The notes under the pieces: model-generated
What the model was told of the DNA's origin: nothing
What the model saw: only the letters and a program-made list of their open reading frames with translations
The model's database searches: none
In this document: piece by piece, positions 53,505-62,700 of the stretch
How the letters are laid out: each line of letters opens with the position of its first letter
How positions within the stretch are numbered: position 1 is the stretch's first letter
Assembly (NCBI GenBank): GCA_041725895.1
Contig: JBGRQA010000018.1
Coordinates: 1 to 64,000 of the forward strand
Direction of reading: 5' to 3'
Source of the DNA: JBGRQA01 sp041725895
GTDB lineage: Bacteria > Bacteroidota > Bacteroidia > Bacteroidales > Marinifilaceae
Length of the DNA stretch: 64,000 bases
Translations under genes and position numbers: made by a program

Positions 53505-55295
53505 ATGAAAGATACCAAATGTGAATTGGAAGAACTTAGTGTGGAAAAAATCTTACAATGGCTGGCAGGTGTAACGTTATCTGCAAATATGATTGGTCGA
53601 TTTCAAGAGTATTTGCTTACTGTTTTGGAAGTGTCATCTTGCTATAATAGGGTTTTTCGGGATGAGAAAATTCCACTCACGACAACCTTTGTGCCTGTTG
53701 GATTAAGGAATATATCCAGAAATGTATTGGAAAATGTAGGTAGTGAAAGTGTAAATGCACAATTGCTTGCAAATAAGAGCCTGATTTGTGGAAATATGGG
53801 GAGCGGAAAAAGTACTCTATTGCATTATTTTATTTTAAAAAATATAAACGAGTTATCTGGAGTTCCAATATTTATCGAGTTAAGATATGATCAAAATTTA
53901 GATAATATAAAGGAATACATTTCAGTTACTTTAAAGGAGCTTGGATTTTCTGACTTAAAAGAAGTATTTCTTGACTTATATGCTCAGCAGAAACTTTATT
54001 TAATTTGTGATGGTATTGATAATTGCAATCCCAATGTTATTTCTCATATTCTTGAGGAAGTGAAATCAATACAGGTACCTTATTTATTAACTTCAACTAT
54101 TTCTTACAGGGATGAATTGTTTAAAGAGATAGAGTGTGTTTTGGATGTTTTCGAAATTCAGGAATTTAAATATGAGGATGCTGTTTCGTTAGTTAAGAAT
54201 TACGATAGAGTGTTTAATTTGAATTGTTTGGGATGGTTGAGTAATATTATCAGTGTATATTCCGATGTAGTTAAACCGCTCTTTGAAAGCCCTTTTCTTG
54301 TGAGTTGTATTTATTGGTCGTCTATTGTGGGGCAAAAACTCAGTAATTCCGAATTGGATTTAATGAAAAATGATCCCAGGTTGCATCCTCTTCAAAATAT
54401 GAATATAAATATTGGAAAGCTTAAAAATCGGTTGCTGAAAAAGAATATAAAAAGCGATCCTTCCCATGTACGTATTTCAAATCATATGGAATTTGATTTA
54501 AAGAAGAAGCATTTCCATCCAAGTCCTAAAGATCTTGTAATTGAGCCTTTCTCTGGCGGTTTGGGAGATCACTTAATGTATAGTCATTTGCCCCGGGTTG
54601 CGAAAGAGTATGGTAGGTATGAAAGGGTTTTGATCTCAGATCAGGCTCCTTGCAGAAGTAAAGAGGCTAAATATTTAATTTGGGAATTGAATCCCTACGT
54701 TGATGGGTATTGTATAGAAGAGAGTAATAATTTTCATGTTGAAGATATTCGGAATGCACAACGAAATCCCGTTAGTCAAGGAAAGAAGGCAGCTGTGATG
54801 TATGAAGCGATAAATAATAGTTCTGCTTCCTCTAATGTTTTGGATAATTTGATGTTGAAATTAGGGATTGATGATAATGTTCGGGGGCACGAACCTGAAA
54901 TTTACTATCAACCTTTAGAAATAGATCCTGTTGGAAGGAGCAGAGTTTACGACCCCTACTATGTGTCCAATCCTAGGATAGACATACAGAATCAATGGCT
55001 TGTTGAAGAATTTTTTAAGAAAAATAGGATAGAACTGGATTTTCAGATGAGATTCAGTAATGATAATGGGCATAACTATCAACAAGTATTCGTTAGAAAT
55101 TTTATAAGTTATTTATCTACTCTTAGTTTGAGGGATTTTTGTGATGTATTGTTTTCTGCAAATGAAATTTATTGTCTTACAACCGGTACTGCTTCACTTT
55201 CATCTGCATTAAATAAAAAGGCAACTGTTTTGATTGGAGAGAAAAAATTAGTTTGGCATCATTCCAAAATTAATCAATATGTTCATCTAGTTTAG
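53505..55295 (+). CDS. NACHT-like NTPase fused to a GT9-like glycosyltransferase domain
   Basis: 596 residues from the ATG at 53505; a GTG at 53475 adds ten, but it follows directly on a hairpin (ATTTAGG/CCTAAAT, 53453-53473). Numbering from the GTG: residues 80-290 look like a NACHT/STAND NTPase, with P-loop LICGNMGSGKST (106-113), Walker B LYLICDGID (174-182), a sensor-like YLLTSTISYRDE and PLFESPFLVSCIYW. From about 355 the sequence changes to a GT-B/heptosyltransferase-like fold: VIEPFSGGLGDHLMYSHLPRVAKEYG and, near the end, YCLTTGTASLSSALNKKATVLIG. I know no described fusion of this kind. It sits between two NRPS genes, so it may glycosylate the product or act in its control; neither can be read from the sequence. 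Confidence 0.7.
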   Translation: MKDTKCELEELSVEKILQWLAGVTLSANMIGRFQEYLLTVLEVSSCYNRVFRDEKIPLTTTFVPVGLRNISRNVLENVGSESVNAQLLANKSLICGNMGSGKSTLLHYFILKNINELSGVPIFIELRYDQNLDNIKEYISVTLKELGFSDLKEVFLDLYAQQKLYLICDGIDNCNPNVISHILEEVKSIQVPYLLTSTISYRDELFKEIECVLDVFEIQEFKYEDAVSLVKNYDRVFNLNCLGWLSNIISVYSDVVKPLFESPFLVSCIYWSSIVGQKLSNSELDLMKNDPRLHPLQNMNINIGKLKNRLLKKNIKSDPSHVRISNHMEFDLKKKHFHPSPKDLVIEPFSGGLGDHLMYSHLPRVAKEYGRYERVLISDQAPCRSKEAKYLIWELNPYVDGYCIEESNNFHVEDIRNAQRNPVSQGKKAAVMYEAINNSSASSNVLDNLMLKLGIDDNVRGHEPEIYYQPLEIDPVGRSRVYDPYYVSNPRIDIQNQWLVEEFFKKNRIELDFQMRFSNDNGHNYQQVFVRNFISYLSTLSLRDFCDVLFSANEIYCLTTGTASLSSALNKKATVLIGEKKLVWHHSKINQYVHLV

Positions 55296-55394
55296 TTTTA
55301 ATAGTTACAATACTAGTAAGTTTTGTAGGTTTTTCTATCAATACGACCTTATATAAAAAAATCATTGTATATTTATTATCATAATTCGTGTAAT

Positions 55395-56732
55395 ATGAAA
55401 ATTAGTTTTTGTTTAGCTGTAATATTATGTTTGTCTTTTTCGTCTGTTTTTGGAGAAATGGACACTTTGAGAGTATCAGGAACCGCATATTCTCCAGATA
55501 TAACTGTAAAGGCACGTTTTGGTGGAAGACTGTATATGTCAAAAGTGGTTGACAGTATATATGATATGTCGCTTTCAGGAAAGAAAGGATTAGGTTATAT
55601 TCGGTATAGAAATACATACAAAGTTTATCTTTCTGAGAAGAAAGTTAATCGTTTTTGTTTTCAAGATATTGACGGGCGGGAAGAACTTGTTGTAAATGAT
55701 GAAATTAATCAATATTTAAGAGATAAGAATAAGCGACTAAAGAAAAATTCCTTGGAAATAAAATATTTTAACCTGCCTGTTTATAAGAAAGATTATGAGG
55801 AGTTTGTTAATTTCATTGATTCTGTTTTTTCTGTCCAGAAAAATATATTGAATGAAGCAAAATTTGAAGATAAATATTTCAATTATATTGAAAATATAGA
55901 ATTATTGAGTCTCAGAGCTAATTTTGTGCTTAAATATTTGCTGATAAACAAGATTAATTCTATTCCTGATCTTAGTTTTATGCAAGGCATAAAACTAAAC
56001 GATACTCTGGCCTATACCGCATCAGATGAGTATAAAAAATTCATCAATTTGTATTTAGATAAGATTGCTCAGGATTCAATAAAGAAAAATGGTTTGTCTT
56101 TGAATGATTATTTGTTTGTGAAGTATGAAAAGATCAATGAGGTTATTGGATGTCCAGAAATCAAATATAATTTATTGACAATATTGATTGAGAAGGCTGT
56201 TAGTCAGTTTGGAGTGACTGAGGAGGTGACTAGATTGTATCGTGGTTATGTTGCAAAAACGCCCGATAAATACAGAAGTGAAAAAGTTCAAATATTATAT
56301 AGAAAGATGGATGCCCTGTCCAAAGGTGAAGTGCCTCCAATTGTTGCTTATGATCAAGAGAAAAATGAGGTGTTTTTGGAAAACCTTTTAGGGCAAAAAA
56401 TTTATTTAATGTTGTATTCGTTTCACTGTAAAGAATGTTTAGATGAACTGCAGTTTATTAAGGCGCATGAAGAATTATTTGAAAGGAATAATATCGCTAT
56501 AGTTACAATAGCGATGGATGGGGGGGATGATGAATGGCGTTCTTTTATTAAAACACAAAATATACAAGGTAGCATCAATTTACATGCATTTAATAATCGA
56601 AGAGAGATTATGGGTAAATTAATGGTGAGGAAGTTACCTACAGTAATAATTGTTGATTCTAATCACATGATTACAAATTTGAGGGCTCCTAAGCTTACTG
56701 AAGATAATTTTAATGCTTTGTTTAAATTGTAA
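55395..56732 (+). CDS. TlpA-like thioredoxin-fold exported protein
   Basis: About 445 residues from the ATG at 55395, which starts a signal peptide (MKISFCLAVILCLSFSSVFG); an earlier in-frame ATG at 55365 precedes it. The middle is helical and rich in Lys/Asn/Tyr. The C-terminal ~140 residues form a thioredoxin fold: KIYLMLYSFHCKECLDELQFIKAHEELF with the CxxC motif CKEC, and VRKLPTVIIVD with the cis-Pro. Periplasmic or lipid-side thiol-disulfide role. It is 12 bases upstream of the permease gene and on the same strand, inside the NRPS locus. Confidence 0.8.
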   Translation: MKISFCLAVILCLSFSSVFGEMDTLRVSGTAYSPDITVKARFGGRLYMSKVVDSIYDMSLSGKKGLGYIRYRNTYKVYLSEKKVNRFCFQDIDGREELVVNDEINQYLRDKNKRLKKNSLEIKYFNLPVYKKDYEEFVNFIDSVFSVQKNILNEAKFEDKYFNYIENIELLSLRANFVLKYLLINKINSIPDLSFMQGIKLNDTLAYTASDEYKKFINLYLDKIAQDSIKKNGLSLNDYLFVKYEKINEVIGCPEIKYNLLTILIEKAVSQFGVTEEVTRLYRGYVAKTPDKYRSEKVQILYRKMDALSKGEVPPIVAYDQEKNEVFLENLLGQKIYLMLYSFHCKECLDELQFIKAHEELFERNNIAIVTIAMDGGDDEWRSFIKTQNIQGSINLHAFNNRREIMGKLMVRKLPTVIIVDSNHMITNLRAPKLTEDNFNALFKL

Positions 56733-56743
56733 AAATCAACTTC

Positions 56744-59140
56744 ATGAAAAAAAATTATATATTTCAGTTTTTTAGAAAACTTTTTAAAAATAAAATATCC
56801 AGTACAATAAATGTGATTGGAATTGCTGTGAGTGTTGCCTCAATCACGTTTATTTTAAATTATGTCGTTTTTGAATGTAATTATGACAGTTTTCATGAAA
56901 AAAGCGATTTGATTTATCGAGTGAATAGAACACAGTATAAAGATGGAGCTGTTTTTGCTGAATCTGCAAGAACCGATAGGGAGTTAGGAGAGGTGCTTTC
57001 TGACAATTTGCCTGAGGTGCTTGATTTTACAAGAATGGTAAAGAATAGATATAATCTGATTAATGTTGACGAGAATATTTTTGTAGAAAAGTCTATCTTC
57101 TTTGTGGATACTTCGTTTTTTTCAATTTTCAGCTGTAAAGGGATTTATGGGAATCAAAAAAAGTTTTTAAGAAATCCTAATACTGCAGTATTAAGTAAAC
57201 ATATTAGTGAAAAGTATTTTGGAGATATAGATCCGGTGGGGAAGGAAATTAGGAATGGACGACAATTTTATACTGTTGTTGGTGTGATTGATGATTTCCC
57301 TGCAGATTCTCATTTTGATTTTGATATTCTATTATCCTTCCATAATACTCTGAAAATTCCTCCTATGAGAATACCTTGGAATTTTTGTGACTATTATACT
57401 TATATATTGCTGGATAACAACGCCTCGATAAATAAGGTTGCAGATGACTCACAAGATCTTATTCTTGCCAAAAAAGGTCGTAATAATGCCCAGGCAAATA
57501 TTGAAACTAAATATTCATTTACTCCTATTGGAGATATTCACTTATATTCACATTATAATGATGAATTGAAGCAGGGTAATGATATTTTAAATATTCAAAT
57601 ATTAATTGCTGTTGCAGTGTTTGTTTTTCTTATTGCAGCAATAAATTATAATAATTTATTTTCATCTGTTTTTCTGTATAATTTAAAAGCTGTTTCTCTC
57701 AAGAAAATGTTTGGAGTGAATAAAATGGCTATGTTTTTGGAAATATTTATAGATTGTTTGCTCTTGGTTTTTATTGGGTTTGTGTTTGGAATGGTGCTGT
57801 GTAATTTGTTTTTTGAAAATCTTAATGATTTTATTTTAAATACTCATTCTTTTCAAGGTATTCATACGAAACCACTTTTCTGGGGGATTTGTATAGTTGG
57901 AATAATTATCTTCTCATTTTTACTGAGTGTTTATCCTTTTTGGTTGTCTAATAAAGTGAATCCTTTATCTATTTTTAGAGGTAAAGTACTTGGGAAATTT
58001 GGAATGAAACAGTTTGCAAGTTTCTTTTTGTCTGTCCAATTCTTTATTAGCTTTTTCTTTTTAGCAGGTACTTTTACAGTTATAAAGCAAGTAAAGTACT
58101 TTAAGGATTATAATTCTGGGCAGAAAATTGAAAATACGATGATTATTAAAATACCATCCAATTCGCGCATGCTATATAATAGAATGAAGGTTTTTAGGGC
58201 GGAACTTGCCAATGTTGCTATAGTTGAAGACATTTCCTTGGCTAGTGCAATTCCGGGTTCAATAGTCCGTCATATTGATTCCTATAGTAAAAGTGATGTC
58301 AATAAAGGAAAGCGAACGGTTGGATTGGTTTATATTGATGACCGATATTTTGACTTTTTCGGAGTGAAGCAGATGGGAGGTAACAAGACCAGATTGGATG
58401 AGATTGGAGATGATCGCAATGTTGTTTTGATGAATGAAAGCGCTTATCGCTTGTTTGATTTCTCTAAGAATGGTTCCTTCGAAAACGAAAAAATAGTTTG
58501 GGATAAAAAGGAACATGAAATTGTGGGCGTAGTTGAGGATTTTAAAATAACCTCATTGAAGTTTGGTCAGGAACCGATTGTATTTAAATTATCTCAAAAG
58601 ACAGGATTTGATTATTGTGCTATACGTTATATGCCCAATAAGCTGGAAGAAACTTTACCTATTGTAAAGACTAAATTTGAAGACTGTTTTCATCTTCCAT
58701 TTGAGTATACATTGGCAAATGAATTTTTAGAAAATCAATATTTACCGGAGATTCGTTTTGGTCGTTTATTTGGATTGTTTTCATTTGTTATTATCGTTCT
58801 GTCATTGATGGGGATTTGGGCCTTGTCACATTATAATCTAATGAAGAAACAAAAGGAGATGGCTGTACGAAAAGTTATGGGAGCAAGATCACTTGATATC
58901 ATTCGAGCGGCTTATCACGATCTGGGTATTTCTGTGATTGTGACCTATATTTTGGCAATGCCTGTAAGTTTCTTTATAATGAATAAATGGTTGGAAAATT
59001 ATTCCTACAAGATTTCTGTGGGTGTTTGGTTTTTTAGCATTCCATTAATTACAGTTGTTGTTATTTCTTGTATTACTCTGGTATTCCATGGCTGGAAACT
59101 TATCAAAACCTCTCCTGTTTATGCTTTACGATATGAATAA
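56744..59140 (+). CDS. MacB/FtsX-family ABC transporter permease
   Basis: 798 residues. The architecture is the four-plus-four-helix form common in Bacteroidota: an N-terminal helix and MacB_PCD periplasmic domain (STINVIGIAVSVASITFILNYVVFE...GDIDPVGKEIRNGRQFYTVVGVIDDFPADSHFDFDILLSF), an FtsX block (AAINYNNLFSSVFLYNLKAVSLKKMFGVNKMAMFLEIF), then a second PCD and FtsX block (MKKQKEMAVRKVMGARSLDIIRAAYHDLG). It should work with an ATPase of the LolD/MacB type, but none is in the window. It probably exports the peptide or acts in resistance, or is a lipoprotein-type permease. Confidence 0.9.
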   Translation: MKKNYIFQFFRKLFKNKISSTINVIGIAVSVASITFILNYVVFECNYDSFHEKSDLIYRVNRTQYKDGAVFAESARTDRELGEVLSDNLPEVLDFTRMVKNRYNLINVDENIFVEKSIFFVDTSFFSIFSCKGIYGNQKKFLRNPNTAVLSKHISEKYFGDIDPVGKEIRNGRQFYTVVGVIDDFPADSHFDFDILLSFHNTLKIPPMRIPWNFCDYYTYILLDNNASINKVADDSQDLILAKKGRNNAQANIETKYSFTPIGDIHLYSHYNDELKQGNDILNIQILIAVAVFVFLIAAINYNNLFSSVFLYNLKAVSLKKMFGVNKMAMFLEIFIDCLLLVFIGFVFGMVLCNLFFENLNDFILNTHSFQGIHTKPLFWGICIVGIIIFSFLLSVYPFWLSNKVNPLSIFRGKVLGKFGMKQFASFFLSVQFFISFFFLAGTFTVIKQVKYFKDYNSGQKIENTMIIKIPSNSRMLYNRMKVFRAELANVAIVEDISLASAIPGSIVRHIDSYSKSDVNKGKRTVGLVYIDDRYFDFFGVKQMGGNKTRLDEIGDDRNVVLMNESAYRLFDFSKNGSFENEKIVWDKKEHEIVGVVEDFKITSLKFGQEPIVFKLSQKTGFDYCAIRYMPNKLEETLPIVKTKFEDCFHLPFEYTLANEFLENQYLPEIRFGRLFGLFSFVIIVLSLMGIWALSHYNLMKKQKEMAVRKVMGARSLDIIRAAYHDLGISVIVTYILAMPVSFFIMNKWLENYSYKISVGVWFFSIPLITVVVISCITLVFHGWKLIKTSPVYALRYE

Positions 59141-59784
59141 TACGATGGAGGCAGCGGTTAAAATTGCCTGTTTATATTGATATAAGGAGGTAGTTTGTTT
59201 GTGCTAAATGGGTGATTCGAAGTATGATTTCTATGGTTGTAGAATAATACAATTCAATTTATTATTAGTTGCCCAGATACTTGTATTACTTCTGATTAGT
59301 TTCGAACAGTTGCCTGTTTCTTGCTATTTAAGAAACAGGAAATGATAAATTTTTCAAGTGGGGGAGAGTAGACTTTATTCAACTCCACTTGAATACTCTT
59401 GAAGTTAGGATCTCAAGTTGTTTGATAAAACGGAATTTTCGTTTAGTACTGCTCTTAAAGTTAACAGATTCTGTTTATCAATTATACTCTCTCGATAGAC
59501 ATTATAGCTTAGTATTGTATTTGACTTCTGATAAAAGCGTTCTATTGTAGGTTTATTTATGGTGTTACTATGCAATTTACCCAATTGTATGTTAATAGCG
59601 CTTCCGTTGATATTTTCTTAGGTGTTCCAGTTCTGAGAGGACGAAAATGGAATTCCAATAAAATCAATCCTTGTTTATATTTTTCTAATTGTAAATGGTT
59701 TGATTATTTCAGTTATCGAACGACAATTGTGTCGTGTAAATACTCATCTTTCTGTAACGCAGTTAATTTCTTTAATTGTTTCCT
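59141..59784. promoter_or_regulatory. Intergenic region with two strong hairpins before the second NRPS
   Basis: Perfect 10-bp hairpin CCTGTTTCTT / AAGAAACAGG (59313-59339, 7-nt loop) and a 9-bp hairpin TTCAAGTGG / CCACTTGAA (59353-59393). Neither has a clear U tract. A 72-codon frame (59570-59788) overlaps the NRPS start as ATGA but looks random. Confidence 0.5.
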
Positions 59785-62700
59785 ATGATAAAAATTGATA
59801 AAAGGAATGTAAAAACTATATTGCCTTTGACCTATTTGCAAAAGTCGATATGGGTAAATTCTATAGGCAAAAAGAATAGTGGAAATTATATTGAACAAAC
59901 TTGGTTGAAGCTTAAAGGTTCAATCGATGAGGATATGTTCAGAACTTCATGGCAAACCATTATAGATAAGTATGATGTACTTCGTACTGTATTTCGGTGG
60001 CGTGGGTTAAAAGAGCCAATTCAGATTATACAAAGGAGTGTCGTTCCAGAAATAATTTTCCAAGATTATTCTGGTTGTGCTAACAAAAATGAAAAATACG
60101 CTGAGTTACTTGATCAAATCAGGAAGGAGGAGTTAGAGCTAGAAAAGGTTTTGTTTAAAATATTTATAATTGAGGAAAACAAGTCTAATGTGACCCTAAT
60201 TATTGCTCATCATCATATTCTTTTTGATGGATGGAGTCTTGGTATAATCCTCAAAGATTTTTTTGAAAATTATCAATGTCTGGTTAACAATTTATCAGTT
60301 CCACATGCGCTACAGGACCGATATATTCAGAATATTAAGGCAGTCAAAGATGACTGTTGTAAAGCCAACGAAGAATATTGGGTAAATTATCTTACAGGTT
60401 TATCAGGTAACGAATCGATGGAGACTCGGTTGCGATTAAAATCCAGAAAAATATCATATTGTGATTTTACTATTGATCCTAGTTTGGTTCGTTTGATCGA
60501 AGCCTTTGCTTTGCAGCAAAAAATGACCAAAAACACTATATTTTCAGCAGCGTGGGGGGTGTTGTTGCAAATATTAAATGGGACCTTGGATTATGTATTT
60601 TATAATACAGTATCTGTGAGAGATCATATTGGACGAAATACGGATGATGCTGTTGGTTTATTTATTAATACGGTTCCACAGAGGATAATAACTAAGGAGC
60701 AACAAACATTTACAGATCTCATATCTTGTGTCCAAAAAGATCTTATTGATAGAAATGGCTGTCTAAATATGGATATGGGAAGACTATTTCAATCTTTTGA
60801 TATTAGAATTCCTAATTATGATTTTAGCTCATTGTTGGTATTTGAAAACTATCCAATAGAGTCTGTTGTTCCAGGGCAGAAACGAAATCAGGAATCGGGT
60901 GATTTATTTTTCGAAGATCCAGAGGATTCTTCTATTCAAGAGGGGGATGGTTCGTTAAGAAGTGGTTTAATGTTGTCAGATTATCAGTTCTATAGTAGTT
61001 CGCAGTTTGATCTGACGTTGATTGTTGCGGATTTCGATGAGTTTCAGCATAAATTATTCTATGATGAGAAGATAATAGATAGTCAAACCTTAAATCAGAT
61101 TATTGCAAAGTATAAGCAGTTGTTAAAAAGTATCGTTACTAAACCTAATCAGCTTGTTTCTCTTCATTTTGATGAGCAGTTACGATTGCTTTTAAAAAAT
61201 AGAATAGAGAATCATCTGGTTTCAGTAGGTGGTGGTGATGTGCAAATATATGATTTTGTAACTAGCAAGTTAATTGAATTATGGGCTGAGGTATTTGACT
61301 TGGAAATAGGTACTGTTAGTATTGAAGTCAATTATTTTGATTATTTCAATTTTTCATTAAAAACCGTTCACTTGGTCAATCGTATACAACAAATATTTGA
61401 TGTTGAATTTGCGGTTACTGAAGTTCTGGAGTCTCCTACAATTGGTCAGTTGGTTGAGGTGATTAATAAAAAGCAATTTTCACAAAAAAAGCATAAATTA
61501 ACTTTTGCTGAAACAAAAGAGCACTATATTCTTTCGCACGAGCAATTGCGCCTGTATTATATGCAAATGCAAGAGGAAAAATCTATCCTTTTTAATAGTC
61601 CCAAATTGTTTGCCATCAATAAAAAACTCAGTGATAAGGATGTTCGTTATTTACAAAGTATTGTTCATAGGCTTTTGAGGCAACATTCAAGTTTACGTAC
61701 TGTTTTTCGTGAAATTAATGGAGAGGTGAGACAAGTTGTTTTACCTTACCATGAATGTCAATTGAAGGTAGAAATAGTACATGTTGATTCGATGGTTGAG
61801 AGTGATCTGTTTCGTCAGGATACTAAAAAGCAAGGAGCTACGATTTCAGATGAAAAAATCCGTTTGCTCTATGAGCACTACATCACTCCCTTTGATCTTT
61901 CGAGATTTCCATTGCTGAGAATTTGGATTTTGCGTTTGAGAGATGAATCAAACTTTTTGCTTGTTGATATTCATCATATTATTTCAGATGGTGTTTCTAT
62001 GTATATTTTAATGGATGAAATCAAACGATTGATTGATTCCTATCCATTAAATTCTGTTAAATATTATTATTCTGATTATGCCCATTGGCAGTGCAGGCAA
62101 TTGTATAGTGATCAGTTGTCTGCTGAAGTTGATTATTGGAATAGAATATTCTCAAAATCTTATACCCCCCTAGAATTACCTTACGACTTAAAGGGGAATA
62201 CTTTTGGGGAAGCAAAAGGTGCTAAACTTTATTGGTATTACGATACAAACCGGTATCAGAAATTAAGGTGTGTATTGCAAAATGGAAACTTAACCTTATA
62301 TAGTTTTCTTTTAGCTGCTTGCTATTTGTTGTTTTATAAACAATTAAACAGGTACGATATAATGATTGGGATGGTTGTATCCAAGCGTAATAACAAGCAG
62401 TTTGAGAAATTGGTCGGCTTGTTGATAGATTCCTATCCAATTCGTATTAATTTGGAACAGGGTGCAAACGTTGGGGATTTGTTGGGAATTGTGAAAAAAC
62501 GCTTTGAGGAAGCCTGGAAAAACAGATTGCTACCTTATCATGAAATTGTGAAAATAGCAGCGGGAAATGATCATGCCTTGAAAAAGACGTTGTTTAACGT
62601 AATGCTAAATTTGCATGATTATGTCGAGAGTGACTTTTCTGTAGATGATGTATCCATAAAAGAAGTTGATTTTTATTACGAAGTTCCAAAAACCGATATT

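Noticed and set aside
59570..59788. 72-codon frame overlapping the NRPS2 start as ATGA
   Set aside because: The translation is rich in Phe, Cys and Asn with no protein-like pattern; the overlap alone is not enough.
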